A stretch of 64,000 nt of DNA from positions 868,001 to 932,000 of the forward strand of contig JAEVHH010000004.1 of NCBI GenBank assembly GCA_017607445.1, read 5' to 3'. Numbering within the stretch: position 1 is the first letter of the stretch; every line of letters begins with the position of its first letter. The notes beneath the pieces were generated by a model. The model made no database searches, had not been told where the DNA came from, and saw only the letters and a list, made by a program, of their open reading frames with translations. This DNA comes from Histoplasma ohiense. Its lineage: Eukaryota > Ascomycota > Eurotiomycetes > Onygenales > Ajellomycetaceae. Below, in pieces: positions 1-10,696 of this stretch. Both the position numbers and the translations under genes were made by a program.

Positions 1-1860
1 GATGAACCTTACTTCATGGTCGAACAGCAAGAGCACTCCAACTTTGGGCATTGGATTAAATTGAAAAAGGACTATATTGCAGGGATTGGGGATACCGCAG
101 ATTTCGCGCTGATAGGAGCGAGATATGACGCTCGTGAAGCTGCAAAACTCCAGAGTATCAAGGGTGTTAAGTGGACGTCATTCTTCGTGGGATGCCGTGA
201 TACCGGTTCAAAATATCCCTACGATGCGCGGCCTATATTTCGAGTCGTGGACGTCCTCAATCGACATAACCTGAACATTCAACTTCTACGAACACTCAAT
301 CAATCTAGCCGCTTCTGCAGCTGTGATGTGGATGATGAAGATGCCCCTTTTATCATAAAAACAGATCAGATACAACTCCCCAAAGTACAAGTTCTGTTCA
401 AAACCCCCTTCGTGGTTGAAATGGTTGGCAGTGGCTTTGAGAAGCCGGCAGGAGCGAACTATTTCACATTGCGCTTTCCCCGTGTTCTCAAAATCCATAT
501 GGATCGGGATGCTGAGGATGCTACAACACTAGAAGAGCTGCAAGTGCTGGCTGAAGCAGCCAACTCTGTCCCTAGGGATGAATTATCGCAGAACGCCGCC
601 TGGTGGGCAGAGAGACTAGACGCGGTAGATGGAGAGCGGAGTTATATCATTGATACGTCGGAACATTCGCCTATTTCTGTGACTTCTATTAGCCAGCCAA
701 CTAACTTAGGAAATGCGCCCTCCGATACACCCTTAAGGAGGCATTTGGTTGCCAATGAGCAGAAGGTGGTAGCTTCAATGGGCAAGCGAAGGGAGATTGA
801 CGTTTCCCCAAGAGACTCTAGAAAAGTGAGCAGGAAACAACCCAAATTCGCGAGATCGCTCTCACCGTGTATCGCAATACACTCAGATCATACCCAAACC
901 ACAGCAAACACTCACTTGTCTCACTCACAAGATAGCGTAGGGGCTCGTCACCTAGCAAAAATTAGCAACTTATCCCAACCCAATCCGATTCCAACTTATG
1001 CCAGTGTCGGTGACTGCGAGGACGCAGTCGCTACAACAAGTCTTGGCAACAAAGCAGAATGCTCAACGACTCTCAGGAAGCTCGACGAGGATGGGTTATC
1101 CCGTTCCCCTCAACCGAGCCAGCAAAAAAGCGCAGGCCAAAATCCTTACCAAGAGCAACAATGTTTCGCTCAACTGGAGCTTGGTTTGGCGGGTAGCAGC
1201 CCATCCATCGGGCCGCTTGATACATTATCATTTCTCTCTGAAACTCCCATCCTACTAGGAACCGGGGTGTCTCGCGATAAAGTGGATTCCATCCCCTTGG
1301 ATCCCAAACTCTTGACAACCTCGATCACGGAGTTCCTGAAGAAGTTGCTGGATCCTAACTTCGCAGACAAATCACACTTCCATCACTGCAATCCAGACGC
1401 GGCACAAAATTTTCCCAAATGTAGTGGCATTGTCCTCGTTGAATCCAATACCACCAAGGCATCACAAGCAGCATCTGACATTGCTCGAATTGGTAACGCA
1501 CTTGCCGCCAATCAGCGAACCGGCCGCTTACCATTCAAAAGGGGGAAATTAATTTTCCTCCGCTGCGAAGCGATGTTAATGCACGGTCTATTTGAAAGAA
1601 ATCAAGCAAGTCATTCTGAAAATATTCGAGAACGTTGGGAGAGCCATGGGAAGCAGTTATTTGCTGGGTCTTTGGAATGGGGAAATGGTGTTTCCCGGAA
1701 GCGGAAGAGAAGGGAATTTGACTTCAAAAGTGCGGATGTGGACTGTGAGGAAAGCAGCAGAACTGGAAGAACCAAGGCTAACGACTCTCCATCGCCACCA
1801 ACTATGGGCGTAGATGTTCAGTTAAGTTGGGATTGGAGAGAGGTATTATCATTGCTATAG
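1..1860 (+). CDS. ATP-dependent DNA ligase-like protein, 5' end outside the window
   Basis: The reading frame is already open at base 1, so the Met at 16 is internal and the gene begins upstream. The visible N-terminal part carries the end of an ATP-dependent DNA ligase catalytic core: the W-x-K-L-K-K-D-Y motif (motif V, which binds the adenylated nucleotide) near base 65, then G-D-T-A-D-F at the junction to the OB-fold. Y-F-T-L-R-F-P-R-V-L-K-I-H (about 460-500) closely resembles the end of the OB-fold in ligase IV-type enzymes. The family seals DNA nicks in the nucleus. About 420 further residues are Ser/Thr/Gln-rich and low complexity, with no BRCT domain seen, unlike true ligase IV. Best call is a fungal ligase-domain protein related to ligase IV or I; its role as a main ligase is unproven. 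It converges on APC8. Confidence 0.8.
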   Translation, partial: DEPYFMVEQQEHSNFGHWIKLKKDYIAGIGDTADFALIGARYDAREAAKLQSIKGVKWTSFFVGCRDTGSKYPYDARPIFRVVDVLNRHNLNIQLLRTLNQSSRFCSCDVDDEDAPFIIKTDQIQLPKVQVLFKTPFVVEMVGSGFEKPAGANYFTLRFPRVLKIHMDRDAEDATTLEELQVLAEAANSVPRDELSQNAAWWAERLDAVDGERSYIIDTSEHSPISVTSISQPTNLGNAPSDTPLRRHLVANEQKVVASMGKRREIDVSPRDSRKVSRKQPKFARSLSPCIAIHSDHTQTTANTHLSHSQDSVGARHLAKISNLSQPNPIPTYASVGDCEDAVATTSLGNKAECSTTLRKLDEDGLSRSPQPSQQKSAGQNPYQEQQCFAQLELGLAGSSPSIGPLDTLSFLSETPILLGTGVSRDKVDSIPLDPKLLTTSITEFLKKLLDPNFADKSHFHHCNPDAAQNFPKCSGIVLVESNTTKASQAASDIARIGNALAANQRTGRLPFKRGKLIFLRCEAMLMHGLFERNQASHSENIRERWESHGKQLFAGSLEWGNGVSRKRKRREFDFKSADVDCEESSRTGRTKANDSPSPPTMGVDVQLSWDWREVLSLL

Positions 1861-2353
1861 AGCCGGGTAGTTGGGCATTATGGCACAATACGCTTATCCT
1901 ACTCCCTTCCTCCTGGAGCTTGATATTCGCCGTTGATATCGTCCTATGTTGATACGGGGGCCGGTAATGTCAGATGCGTTTATGATGTGTATATTGTTCA
2001 CGCGTTCATGAGCGATATGTAATGGGGTTTTGATAATGAGCAATACAGCTCGACATTTATTTTGATCGTTGCTCATCTAATTGGCTGGGCCAAGATATGG
2101 TAGTGCACAACTGTCAGTACAAATACGCAGGGAAAGAACCTTGCATGGAATATCTGCGACTCGTTTGGTGTTTCATAACCTCACAAATAGACATACCATG
2201 ACATCTACAAAAATAAACCACCATTCCGGACGTTTTAAGGGAATAAAACATGAGTAATAAATAATGCAACGAGACATAAAAGCCGTCATACCATCAATCA
2301 TATATCATTAGGGAACGAGCAACATATGGGAGGGAGGTGGATTGCCAAATTTG
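1861..2353. other. Intergenic, convergent 3' ends
   Basis: About 490 bp between the stops of the ligase-like gene (+) and APC8 (-). It is A/T-rich and should hold both 3' UTRs and polyadenylation sites. No coding signal or repeat is seen. Confidence 0.7.
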
Positions 2354-4656
2354 CTAAATGCTACCACCCTCCCTTCTTGCCCTAACATCCCTCATCAATG
2401 CCTTCGCTTCTTCAATCTCAATCCCATCTTGACAGAGCTCACCGGCCAACAAATCAGCCCGGTCCAAGTCGCCATATTTCAGCGCGTAGCGCGCTAACCA
2501 CAAACGCGCCTTACTCGTGGTAGCAGTAACGCCGGTACCAGCCGGCTCGTCATCCGGTTCATCAGTAGAGCGTTGGGTGAATGAAGAAACACGACGTGAA
2601 CCAGCTCTATTTCCACTGTCCCCATCCGCATCGTCGTCGTTGTCATCATCAGCTAGGTCCTCAGGATCCACCTGTCCCGTTTCTTGCTGGAGCGTAAGCT
2701 CCATGTACGCTGCTGCCTCCTCTTCGTCACCAAGACGTTCGTACAGAGTTGCAATTTGATGTAACGTATCCGGATCAAGGATGCGTCTTGCACTTGATGC
2801 ATTACCCCCATGGGATAGATGCCGTAAGCTGGCTGAGCCTGCGCTATTAAACGAGGCAACACCTCCAGCACCGCCTGTTTCATAATACGATCCTGCAACC
2901 AGAGCACGTCTAAGGGCCCGGATACTCTGCTCTAGACGGCCCATTTTTGCGTAGCATGAGCCGACGGCCTGCCACATTTTCGGATCGTACGGGCGCAGCG
3001 CAGCGGCGCGATGGTAGTAGAATAAGGCGTAGAATGCCATATCGAGAACCTCGTAAGCTTGTCCGAGGCCATACCAAGCGCGATAGTCCTTTCGATTAAC
3101 ATCGACCGCGCGCCTGTAGGATTCGATAGCAGCATGAGTGTTTTTCATTTCGATATATTCGTGGCCCATTAGGGTCCAAGCAGATAGGAAGTTACGGTCT
3201 AGCGTTAAAGCACGCCGAAAATACATGACTGCCTTTTCGTGTTCGGATTTGAGAGAGTAATAGTTTCCTACTACACAGCAAGTTTCTGGACGAAATTTAT
3301 CCGTAGCCGTTGCTATTTGGGCAACGAAAGCAAGTTGAGGTCGCGCACCCATGACATAAAGGATGTTGGAGTAATGATCGAGGCTATCCAGACGGTGGGG
3401 ATTGGTAATTAGGAGTTGAGAGAAAAGGTGAGATGCTTCCTCGAAATCTACCCGAACGGGTTAAGTTAAAAAAGGGTAATGAGGGTGGGATGCTAGGGCA
3501 GTGGTACCTTTAGAATGATAAAACAGCAGAGCACGTTGTGTTTTAAGGAATGCACTGTTTGGGAATATGTTCTCCAGTTCCGTTAACATGTGGTGCGTAT
3601 CTTCCGTAGCTTGATAAAGTTCTTGGCTACAATACAGGTGGAATATAAGAGTCATTATATTTTGAGGGAGCTGGTCAGCGATGCGTTTCAACTAGAGCAA
3701 AACCATTGTTAACTTGGGTGGTTATGGAGTGCAAAGAGTAATATTAGGATGTACTTGCATCTTCGGTATTGGCAAGGAGATCATTTAATTCTTGCCAAGC
3801 TCCCCAATGAAAAGGGTATAAGTGAACACTCCTAATCAGCCATGTTTTGGCTTCTTCCTCGTTTTTTCCCTTAAGCAAAATAACCCCATATAAATATTCA
3901 AGCCATCCCTGTCCTTGTCCCTCCAGGCCCCTTGCCTTCCGATCAGAAAACCACCATTCCAGCCTCTGTGCCAGGCTGGAAAGTTCTCTGTTTACGGTCA
4001 TGCCTCCATCTGCTGGGCCCAAGACCATTTCTGTTTCCTCAGCTTTCCGTTTCTCTCCCGCTAGATATTTAGCATATAGAGCTAAAAATAGGGACTTTTG
4101 GCTCAACCGCGGCAAGGGGCTTTGAGATGTAGCATTACTTGTCGACCCTCCAAAAGAAGTAGATTTTCCTTTCGCTTTTTGGGGGGTAACTGGGGCATTG
4201 GACTTTTTGTTTGAAGAGATGGGGGCGAGTGGGATGGCGGAAGTAGAAGGAGGCAAAAAAACAGCGGAGCATCGGTCATACTCCCGTGTGTCAAAGTACG
4301 ATTTGGCAAGGATATATTTGTTACTTTCGCGAGCTTCCAAAGCAGCTTCTTCGGGGTCTTGTGTTTGTAGAAATGGGTTAGGCGGTGAGAGAGAAGTTAT
4401 CTCCATTGGAGAGTCTGGATCTGTATCTGCGCCATCGTCGATATCATCGAACGAAACTAGAGAGTCTAGCATTTCCGCAGCCCTAGGTAATGTGGTAAAT
4501 TAATCAATATGAGCAGCTACGGTCACTTTTAGCGTAGGAAGCTCTAGCATACCATTTTGCAGATTGGTATAGACATCGCTCTGAGCATTTAACTGCGGCA
4601 TCTTCGAAGCGGTACCGGAGCTCCTTCAGGCTATCGGAATTGAAATTGGCTGCCAT
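2354..4656 (-). CDS. CDC23: Anaphase-promoting complex subunit 8 (Cdc23/Apc8), TPR protein
   Basis: Apc8 is a TPR scaffold subunit of the nuclear APC/C ubiquitin ligase, which degrades securin and cyclins at anaphase. Exons read on the minus strand are 4656-4553, 4482-3759, 3691-3508 and 3447-2354; they join in frame to 701 residues. The N-terminus K-C-S-E-R-C-L-Y-Q-S-A-K-W-A-A-E, the stretch Q-N-I-M-T-L-I-F-H and the C-terminal TPRs (for example Y-S-L-K-S-E-H-E-K-A and W-T-L-M-G-H-E-Y) are characteristic of Cdc23. Intron 2 (3758-3692) starts with GCAAGT. No GT donor keeps the frame, so it is called a GC-AG intron. An acidic Asp/Glu stretch and a Gly/Ser insert interrupt the last TPR region, as is common in fungal orthologues. 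The start at 4656 gives the conserved N-terminus. Confidence 0.95.
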
Positions 4657-6608
4657 TGCTAAATTTTGCTAGGCTTACTCGTTGAATTTCAGAGGTTTTA
4701 GCAACTGCCTCCACACACACGGAGCGGTGGTTTATGCGAGACCAGCTTCCGTGCAGGACCAGCTGTTTGGCCCGATTGAGTTTGTTTTGAGCTCAACTCA
4801 AGCATGGTGGTTGTATCTAGGTTACCTACCTGGGCAGCCACACACGTCACGTGTGATTTAACTTTTATGTCATACCGGAAATATTTACATAGTAATTATT
4901 CCTGCTCTTGCAAATGCTGTACCCCTGTGTGGCCCTTGGTGCACCGAACGTATCCGATGACATACACTGTTGGGCGTTTGGATTGGTTCGTCCGTTCTAC
5001 TGCCAGCATGGCACTGCTGGTGATTGAGCTCATTTGCCCCATTGGGCTAACAGTTCCCTCTTTATTATAACTATCATTGCTCACAAAAATGTAACGTGGT
5101 TGGTGACGTAGACAGGTTGGGGGATCTGCTGTTACGAACTGCTGAACAAAAGTCGTTCGATTCCCCGGCCCTCTGCTGGGGCGCTTGGTGATAGCGGACG
5201 TGGTGGGTGTCATCTCGGTACCCCCGTGAATATGGTGGTCAGATACTCATCCTGACCCCGATGGATTGAATTGGAGTATCACATGCACGTGGATGGGTGT
5301 TCCTGAACTGTAGGTTTTCATGGCTCCATATTGTCGGAATATCATGTCGCTAACTGAAATTGAGCGCTCTCCGTTTTCTCTTGGTGACCGCCAGCTGTGT
5401 GGACTGTTGCAAGCGGTGAGGGTGCACAAACGCCTGAAGCTTTGCTGAGCACGGATGTTCCACATATTACGATATACCAGCTGCTTGGCTATTGAGGATG
5501 CTTTTGGTTTGTCCCCCTAGAAAGGAGGAGCAAAGAATTCTGAAGTTTATTACTATGCCAATATTTTAAGGCATGATATTGAATATGACATGCTGGCGGC
5601 CTAGTCCTAGTTAACACATGTATGTATATATCTTGGACAACATTTCCCCCTCACGTCTAGCCGGTGAAGATCATTCCGGACCATCCCATTCGCTGAGCCG
5701 CTACGGTTCACGTCAAGAAGACCAAAGCGCTTCGCACGGCTTTCGGGATGACGAGCGTCAGTACCAATCATTTCGAGTAGATGTTAGTGCCGGAACCCGC
5801 TGGCGATGCTAGCTAAGTAGACGTAGGATTGATGATACGAAGGAGTATTCATGGGAGTTGAATTTAAATTTCACATAAGCTTGACGAATCATTTTTTGTG
5901 CCATCACGCGTTGTAATCTGTGACTTGGACAATATCCCTGCTATGGGCTGTGAGAATCAAGTATCTCCCACTATGCAATAAATTGTTTTTCTACACGATT
6001 TGGGAGCTCTATTCTCCTATTTCTCCGTCAGAACGTTGCCAAGCAAGTCGAGGAGGGTAATTTCTTGCTAGACTCTAATAGTAGTAATAAGTCCATCCCA
6101 TAAGGAGTGAATGTGTAAATACATTTGTTCAATATGTACATCTCCTCTTGTCAGTTGCTATTGAAGAACGTGAACATGCATGCAATGTGCATGCGAAGGG
6201 GAGTGAGCACCTCTAAAGCATCCCAAGATTGCAACGTCCCAGAATCACTTTTGCCCTGAATACCACCCGGAAACACAATCTCCTTCAGTTGACGTCTGCC
6301 TCGTTATTCAAATAAATATCGACAGGTTATTGATTCTATTTCAATCTGAATTGAATTATTCAAGTAAAAGCATGCGCAAGAATTGGTTCTTCTGTGCTAA
6401 GATTAAAAACTGGGCACACCTGCGTACTCGTCAGGGATGCCGTCCACCAACATCACATCTCCCCATCACTTAGATGGCTATCCATGCAAGCCTTTTGTGA
6501 GAGCTAATTTAACTCTGGATATCGCGGGGTTCGTCAATTCCCAGGTTAACTCATTCAGTTCCAAATATTTATATTGCCATATTCTTATCCTCAACATTTT
6601 CTGAAGGC
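4657..6608. other. Gene-poor interval
   Basis: About 1.95 kb upstream of APC8 and of the broken PNP-domain gene. It contains APC8 promoter sequence, interspersed repeat copy A (4970-5051), a tRNA B-box-like match near 5153-5165, and only short unrecognised ORFs (for example 5618-5812). No supported gene. Confidence 0.6.
4970..5051 (+). repeat. Interspersed repeat, copy A
   Basis: About 82 bp sharing the core GTTTGGATTGGTT and, further on, a CATGGCrCTG..GGTGAT..GAG block and a TTGCCC..CTAACA end with copies at 42300-42381 and 57337-57404. Copy A keeps the internal spacer TCTACTGCCAGC that copy C lacks. It shares ACTGTTGGG immediately upstream of the core with copy C. No terminal inverted repeat or target duplication could be settled by eye. 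Element class is unknown. Confidence 0.7.
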
Positions 6609-7509
6609 ATGCTAGAACATACCCACCAGCCTATTCCCATGGAGCGAGTTGAGAATGCCTACACACTTGGACAGATAGGCAACCACAACGTCGTTGTTGC
6701 TATGTTGCCTGAAACTGGGACCAGCGCCGCAGCAACGATAGTGACACAAACCCTAAATGACTTCAAGTCAATTAGATTTGGTTTGCTAGTGGGGGTTGGT
6801 GGTGCTATCCCTGTTGAGGACGTACATGATATCCGTCTTGGGGATGTTGTAGTGAGCATGCCCGCAGGTACTTTTGGCGGAGTGGTTCAGTTCGATCGGG
6901 GTAAGATATATAAGGATGGAAGGTTTGAAAGGACAGGGGCGTTGTCGAAGCCTCCAAACTTGCTCTTATCAAGTGCGGGAAAGCTACACGCAAGGCACAT
7001 CAGAGAAGGCAATAGTTTGATGAAAAACGTGTCCACTCTGCTCAGCAAGTTTCCCAAAATGAGAAAAGGACCTCTAGGCGACCCGGGAAGTGCCAAAGAT
7101 TTGTTCTTTGAAGCAACATATCCCCACCCAGAAAAAATGAACACTTGCAAATCATGTCTTCCAGAAAAGCTTGTTAACCGTGAGCCACGATCTGAAGCAG
7201 GCCCTGAAATTCACTATGGTACTATCGGATCTTCCAATCTGGTAATCAAAGATGGCATCACCCGAAATAAGCTACACGATGAGCTTGGAATAATCTGTGT
7301 TGAGATAGAAGCTGCGGGACTGATAGATGAGTTTCCCTGTCTAGTCATCCGAGGCATCTCTAATTACGCAGATTCCCATAAAAAACAAGGAGTGGCAGCC
7401 GTACGCTGCGGCCACAGCAGCCGCATACATGAAGGAACTTCTAGAGACGATCCCTTCGTCCGAAGTTTACAAGGCCCGTCGAGCGGTGGATTCTCTCAAG
7501 CTGAGTTAG
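6609..7509 (+). pseudogene. Nucleoside phosphorylase (PNP/UDP_1) domain protein, frameshifted and 5'-truncated
   Basis: The frame from 6609 matches the PNP_UDP_1 domain often found in fungal NLR-like and ankyrin proteins: Y-T-L-G-x-I-G-x-H-N-V-V-V-A, the G-V-G-G-A-I-P loop, H-Y-G-T-I-G-S-S-N, E-x-E-A-A-G-L-I-D and R-G-I-S-N-Y-A-D-S-H-K. At the A6 run 7380-7385 the frame breaks. The expected continuation (W-Q-P-Y-A-A-A-T-A-A-A-Y) is in another frame and ends at the TAG at 7507-7509, whereas the uncorrected frame runs to 7538 as nonsense. The usual N-terminal strand (W-I-C-A-L-P-like) is not found upstream. The family cleaves or senses nucleosides, and in fungi is often the N-terminal sensor of NLR-like proteins. 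Most likely a decaying gene, though a homopolymer sequencing error could explain the single shift. Confidence 0.8.
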
Positions 7510-9384
7510 TTCAGGCCTTACCCCAGAACCCAGATTGAATGATGGGAAGCTAATCGCACCCTGCAAGTGGCAGAACCCGCCTGATGATTTTCAGCGGGAA
7601 TTGCGCGACAAAATTCTCCCGGTTGGAAAAGTTGAATAAGATCTTCGAGCAAAACAATAAGTCATACGCCAAAGATATTGAATCCTTGAAGGAGAAGCTC
7701 AAATAGGTACAGAGGGAGTTCCGCGAAAGCAAATCAGGCGGCGGAGGCCAGTCCGGAGGAAGTGGTGGCCGTCCTGAAAGTATAAACCCTAGTTTAGTAA
7801 ATGCTTTTTTGGGGGTCAATATTATATTCCCGAGCATCCTAATAACACTTTATAGGTGTGGGTGGGTACGATTAGAAAAGAAGTCGTTGATGCCGCGATC
7901 AAAGGGAAGCTTGACGAATTTAAGAACGACTGTTCCAAATCGAAAATGGAGATACTTGGAGAATGGACCGCTAGCGTAGTGGATCTTTCCTCGGTACAGT
8001 TCATCAATTTTTTGCGAAGGGGTTTCACTCTCCCCGTCTCTTATATGGTCCTTGGACTCCCGATCCTCGCGCTGTCTGAGCAGACACTAGGAGAGACGAT
8101 GCTGAGAGAATGCTTGCGTGGTGCGACGATTGTGGGAAGAATAGTAGTGGGTATAGTGTAATAACAAAATACTGGACCCTGTGGGCTCTTTTCAAATACG
8201 CGGGGGTTGTTTCTGCTACGTTGCGCTGAGATGATGATTTTTTTTTCTTCCAACCCTATGTTTCCCAGTTTATGTCTATATAGGCAACGCTTTATAGTCC
8301 GAACGCAAGTAGGGTGGAATTGAACAAGCTCAACGAAAAGCTGAGACGCCAACATAGTTATATGTAACACCAAATTTCGCTACATTTTAGCGATGACGAC
8401 TTCAATGGAAGGTTGAAGTGAAGTCGAGTGGACAACTTGCACTGGAAACCAAGAATGTTAGCATGGCCAGTCCTCCACCTGACAATTGGAACAGATGATT
8501 TTAAACCCAATGAAAATGCAATATCACTAATGGGAGCCAGAATTACCCGCGATCTCCTCGTCATCCATTTGAACAGTCCCATCATCTAGCAGCATACTCT
8601 TGAAATAGGACGTGCGGCAGTGCACTACTTCCTCTGGTCCCATATCCCATTATTCCCATGCAATTCAATCCTTCCGAGCTTGGGCCTTAAGTTTTTTGTC
8701 AGTTGAACCGTCATGGACCAAAGCCATTCTATCGTACACGAGATTTTCAATTTCCTGGTCCTCGGGGAAAATCAATCCATTTTTGGCGGACGGGTGAAGG
8801 AAGACATGACAAAGGCGGAGGTGACCTCATTCTGGAACTCGAGAGGTGATGTGATTTCGTCACGCTTAAGACGCATACTTAATCCGGGAGGTGTAGAGTA
8901 ATGGCAAGAAGACCCAGCGACAGTAAAAATTTTGGAGGGTGAGAGTTTAGCAGAAAGGCTGACCACATAGGAGGGCCTGTAGAAAGAGAGTTTGTTGACG
9001 ATGGAACTTTGGGAGAAGGCAAGGTGCCCTTTAGATGCAACGCCTCACGACTGGGAGATTAAACCAATATCCAAGCTTATCAGCAAGGCAGAGACTATAC
9101 ATAATCGCAAATCCCAAGAATGTAAATTCGAGATTGGAGTACAAGGACTGGGTGCCATTGACAGGCCTGACACATGATGTGAAGGTGCACATATGTAAAC
9201 AATGCAAACAGTCAGCAAAAAGTCATCCCCGCCAAATTACTCTCTTTAAACTTCCCATATCAAAGAAGAGCCCCTCGCGACACCTGTAAATACAAGCCAT
9301 TGACCTCCAAACTAGATACCCCATTCTTATTCCGCGTCGCGATCGCCATATCCACTCACCATCAAAGGAATAACACGCAATCCA
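7510..9384. other. Gene-poor interval with coding debris
   Basis: Between the PNP remnant and FPP synthase. From about 7583 to 7780 a plus-strand frame encodes a coiled-coil-like stretch (L-E-K-L-N-K-I-F-E-Q ... L-K-E-K-L-K) cut by an in-frame TAG at about 7704, then Q-R-E-F-R-E-S-K and a Gly-rich end. GTATAA near 7780 and TATAG at 7851-7855 look like intron ends before an open frame at 7856-8161. The frames do not join cleanly, so I call it a degenerate gene remnant of unknown family. 8170-9300 has only short ORFs and presumably the FPP synthase promoter. Confidence 0.45.
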
Positions 9385-10529
9385 ATGCCCGGTCGAACCA
9401 ACCGTGCAGACTTCGAGTCTGTCTTCCCCTCACTCGTCAAGGACCTAAGTGACCATGCCGTTCAGTACGGTCTTCCGTCTGTAGCACGGGAATGGTTTGA
9501 AAAAGTTTGTATTTCGAAAATTTTTCTCCAATTTTTACCAATTTTTACCAATTGGAGAGCCTGACTAACTCTTCTGGCCAACACCGCAAAAAAAAAAAAA
9601 ATTAGTCTATCAATGCGAATACCCCTGGCGGAAAACTGAACCGGGGTCTCTCTGTTCCAGATACTGGTCTCGCATTGCTCGAAAAACCCCTGAATGATGA
9701 ACAATTCAAAGATCTCTGCACCCTTGGGTGGATGACTGAGTTTCTTCAAGCTTTTTTCCTCGTTTCCGACGACATAATGGACAGCTCTGTCACCCGACGT
9801 GGCGAGCCATGCTGGTACCGCCGTCCCAACGTCGGCATGATCGCGATCAACGACGCTTTTATGCTCGAATCTGTCATATACGTTCTTCTCAAGAAACACT
9901 TCCGCTCACACCCCGCATATGTTGACTTCCTGGAACTATTCCACGAAGTCACTTTCCAAACCGAGTTGGGCCAGCTCTGCGACCTGCTCACCGCCCCTGA
10001 AGACAATGTGGACCTCGACAACTTCAGCATGGATAAATTCAACTTCATCGTCATCTACAAGACCGCCTACTACAGCTTCTATCTTCCAGTTGCCCTTGCA
10101 CTGCATTATCTTCAGCTCGCGACACCGTCCAATTTGCGCCAGGCACACGATATCCTTATCCCACTTGGCCAATACTTCCAGGCCCAAGATGATTATCTGG
10201 ATGTGTTCGGCAAACCAGAGCAGATCGGCAAAATTGGAACTGATATCCAGGATAACAAGTGCTCCTGGGTGATCAACCAGGCTCTGAAGCGGTGCTCTGC
10301 TGAGCAGCGCAAGGTTCTCGACGAGTCGTACGGTCGAAAAGACGCAACCATGGAGGCCAAGGTTAAAGCTGTTTTCAACGAGCTTAACTTGGAGAAAGTC
10401 TACCGTGACTTTGAGGAAGAGCAGGTTGACAAGATCCGGACCATGATCGCCAGGCTTGACGAATCTGAAGGCTTGAAGAAGGCAGTTTTCGAATCTTTCC
10501 TCGCCAAAATCTATAAGCGTGATAAATAG
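9385..10529 (+). CDS. ERG20: Farnesyl pyrophosphate synthase
   Basis: Condenses IPP with DMAPP and then geranyl-PP to give farnesyl-PP in the cytosol, feeding ergosterol, dolichol, ubiquinone and prenylation. Exons 9385-9504 and 9606-10529 give 347 residues, the usual length for fungal Erg20. The intron (GTTTGT to TTAG) splits at F-E-K / S-I-N and contains a short tandem repeat of CCAATTTTTA units. The first Asp-rich motif D-D-I-M-D is at residues 95-99, followed by R-R-G-E-P-C-W-Y-R. The second motif D-D-Y-L-D is at 235-239, and the Lys/Asp lid K-I-G-T-D-I-Q-D-N-K follows. The two residues before D-D-I-M-D are V-S, and a bulky F-F pair lies four to five residues upstream, consistent with C15 chain-length control. 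No damage seen. Confidence 0.96.
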
Positions 10530-10653
10530 ATTCTTTTTCCTTCTACTTAAATATAAATCCCTTTTTTGTTTGCCTTTCTGTTAACAGTTCACAGCCTCCA
10601 TTTCACTTCCTATTATTGTGCTGGCATTGTTCATATGTTCAAGCAAGTAGAAG

Positions 10654-10696
<43 letters not shown>

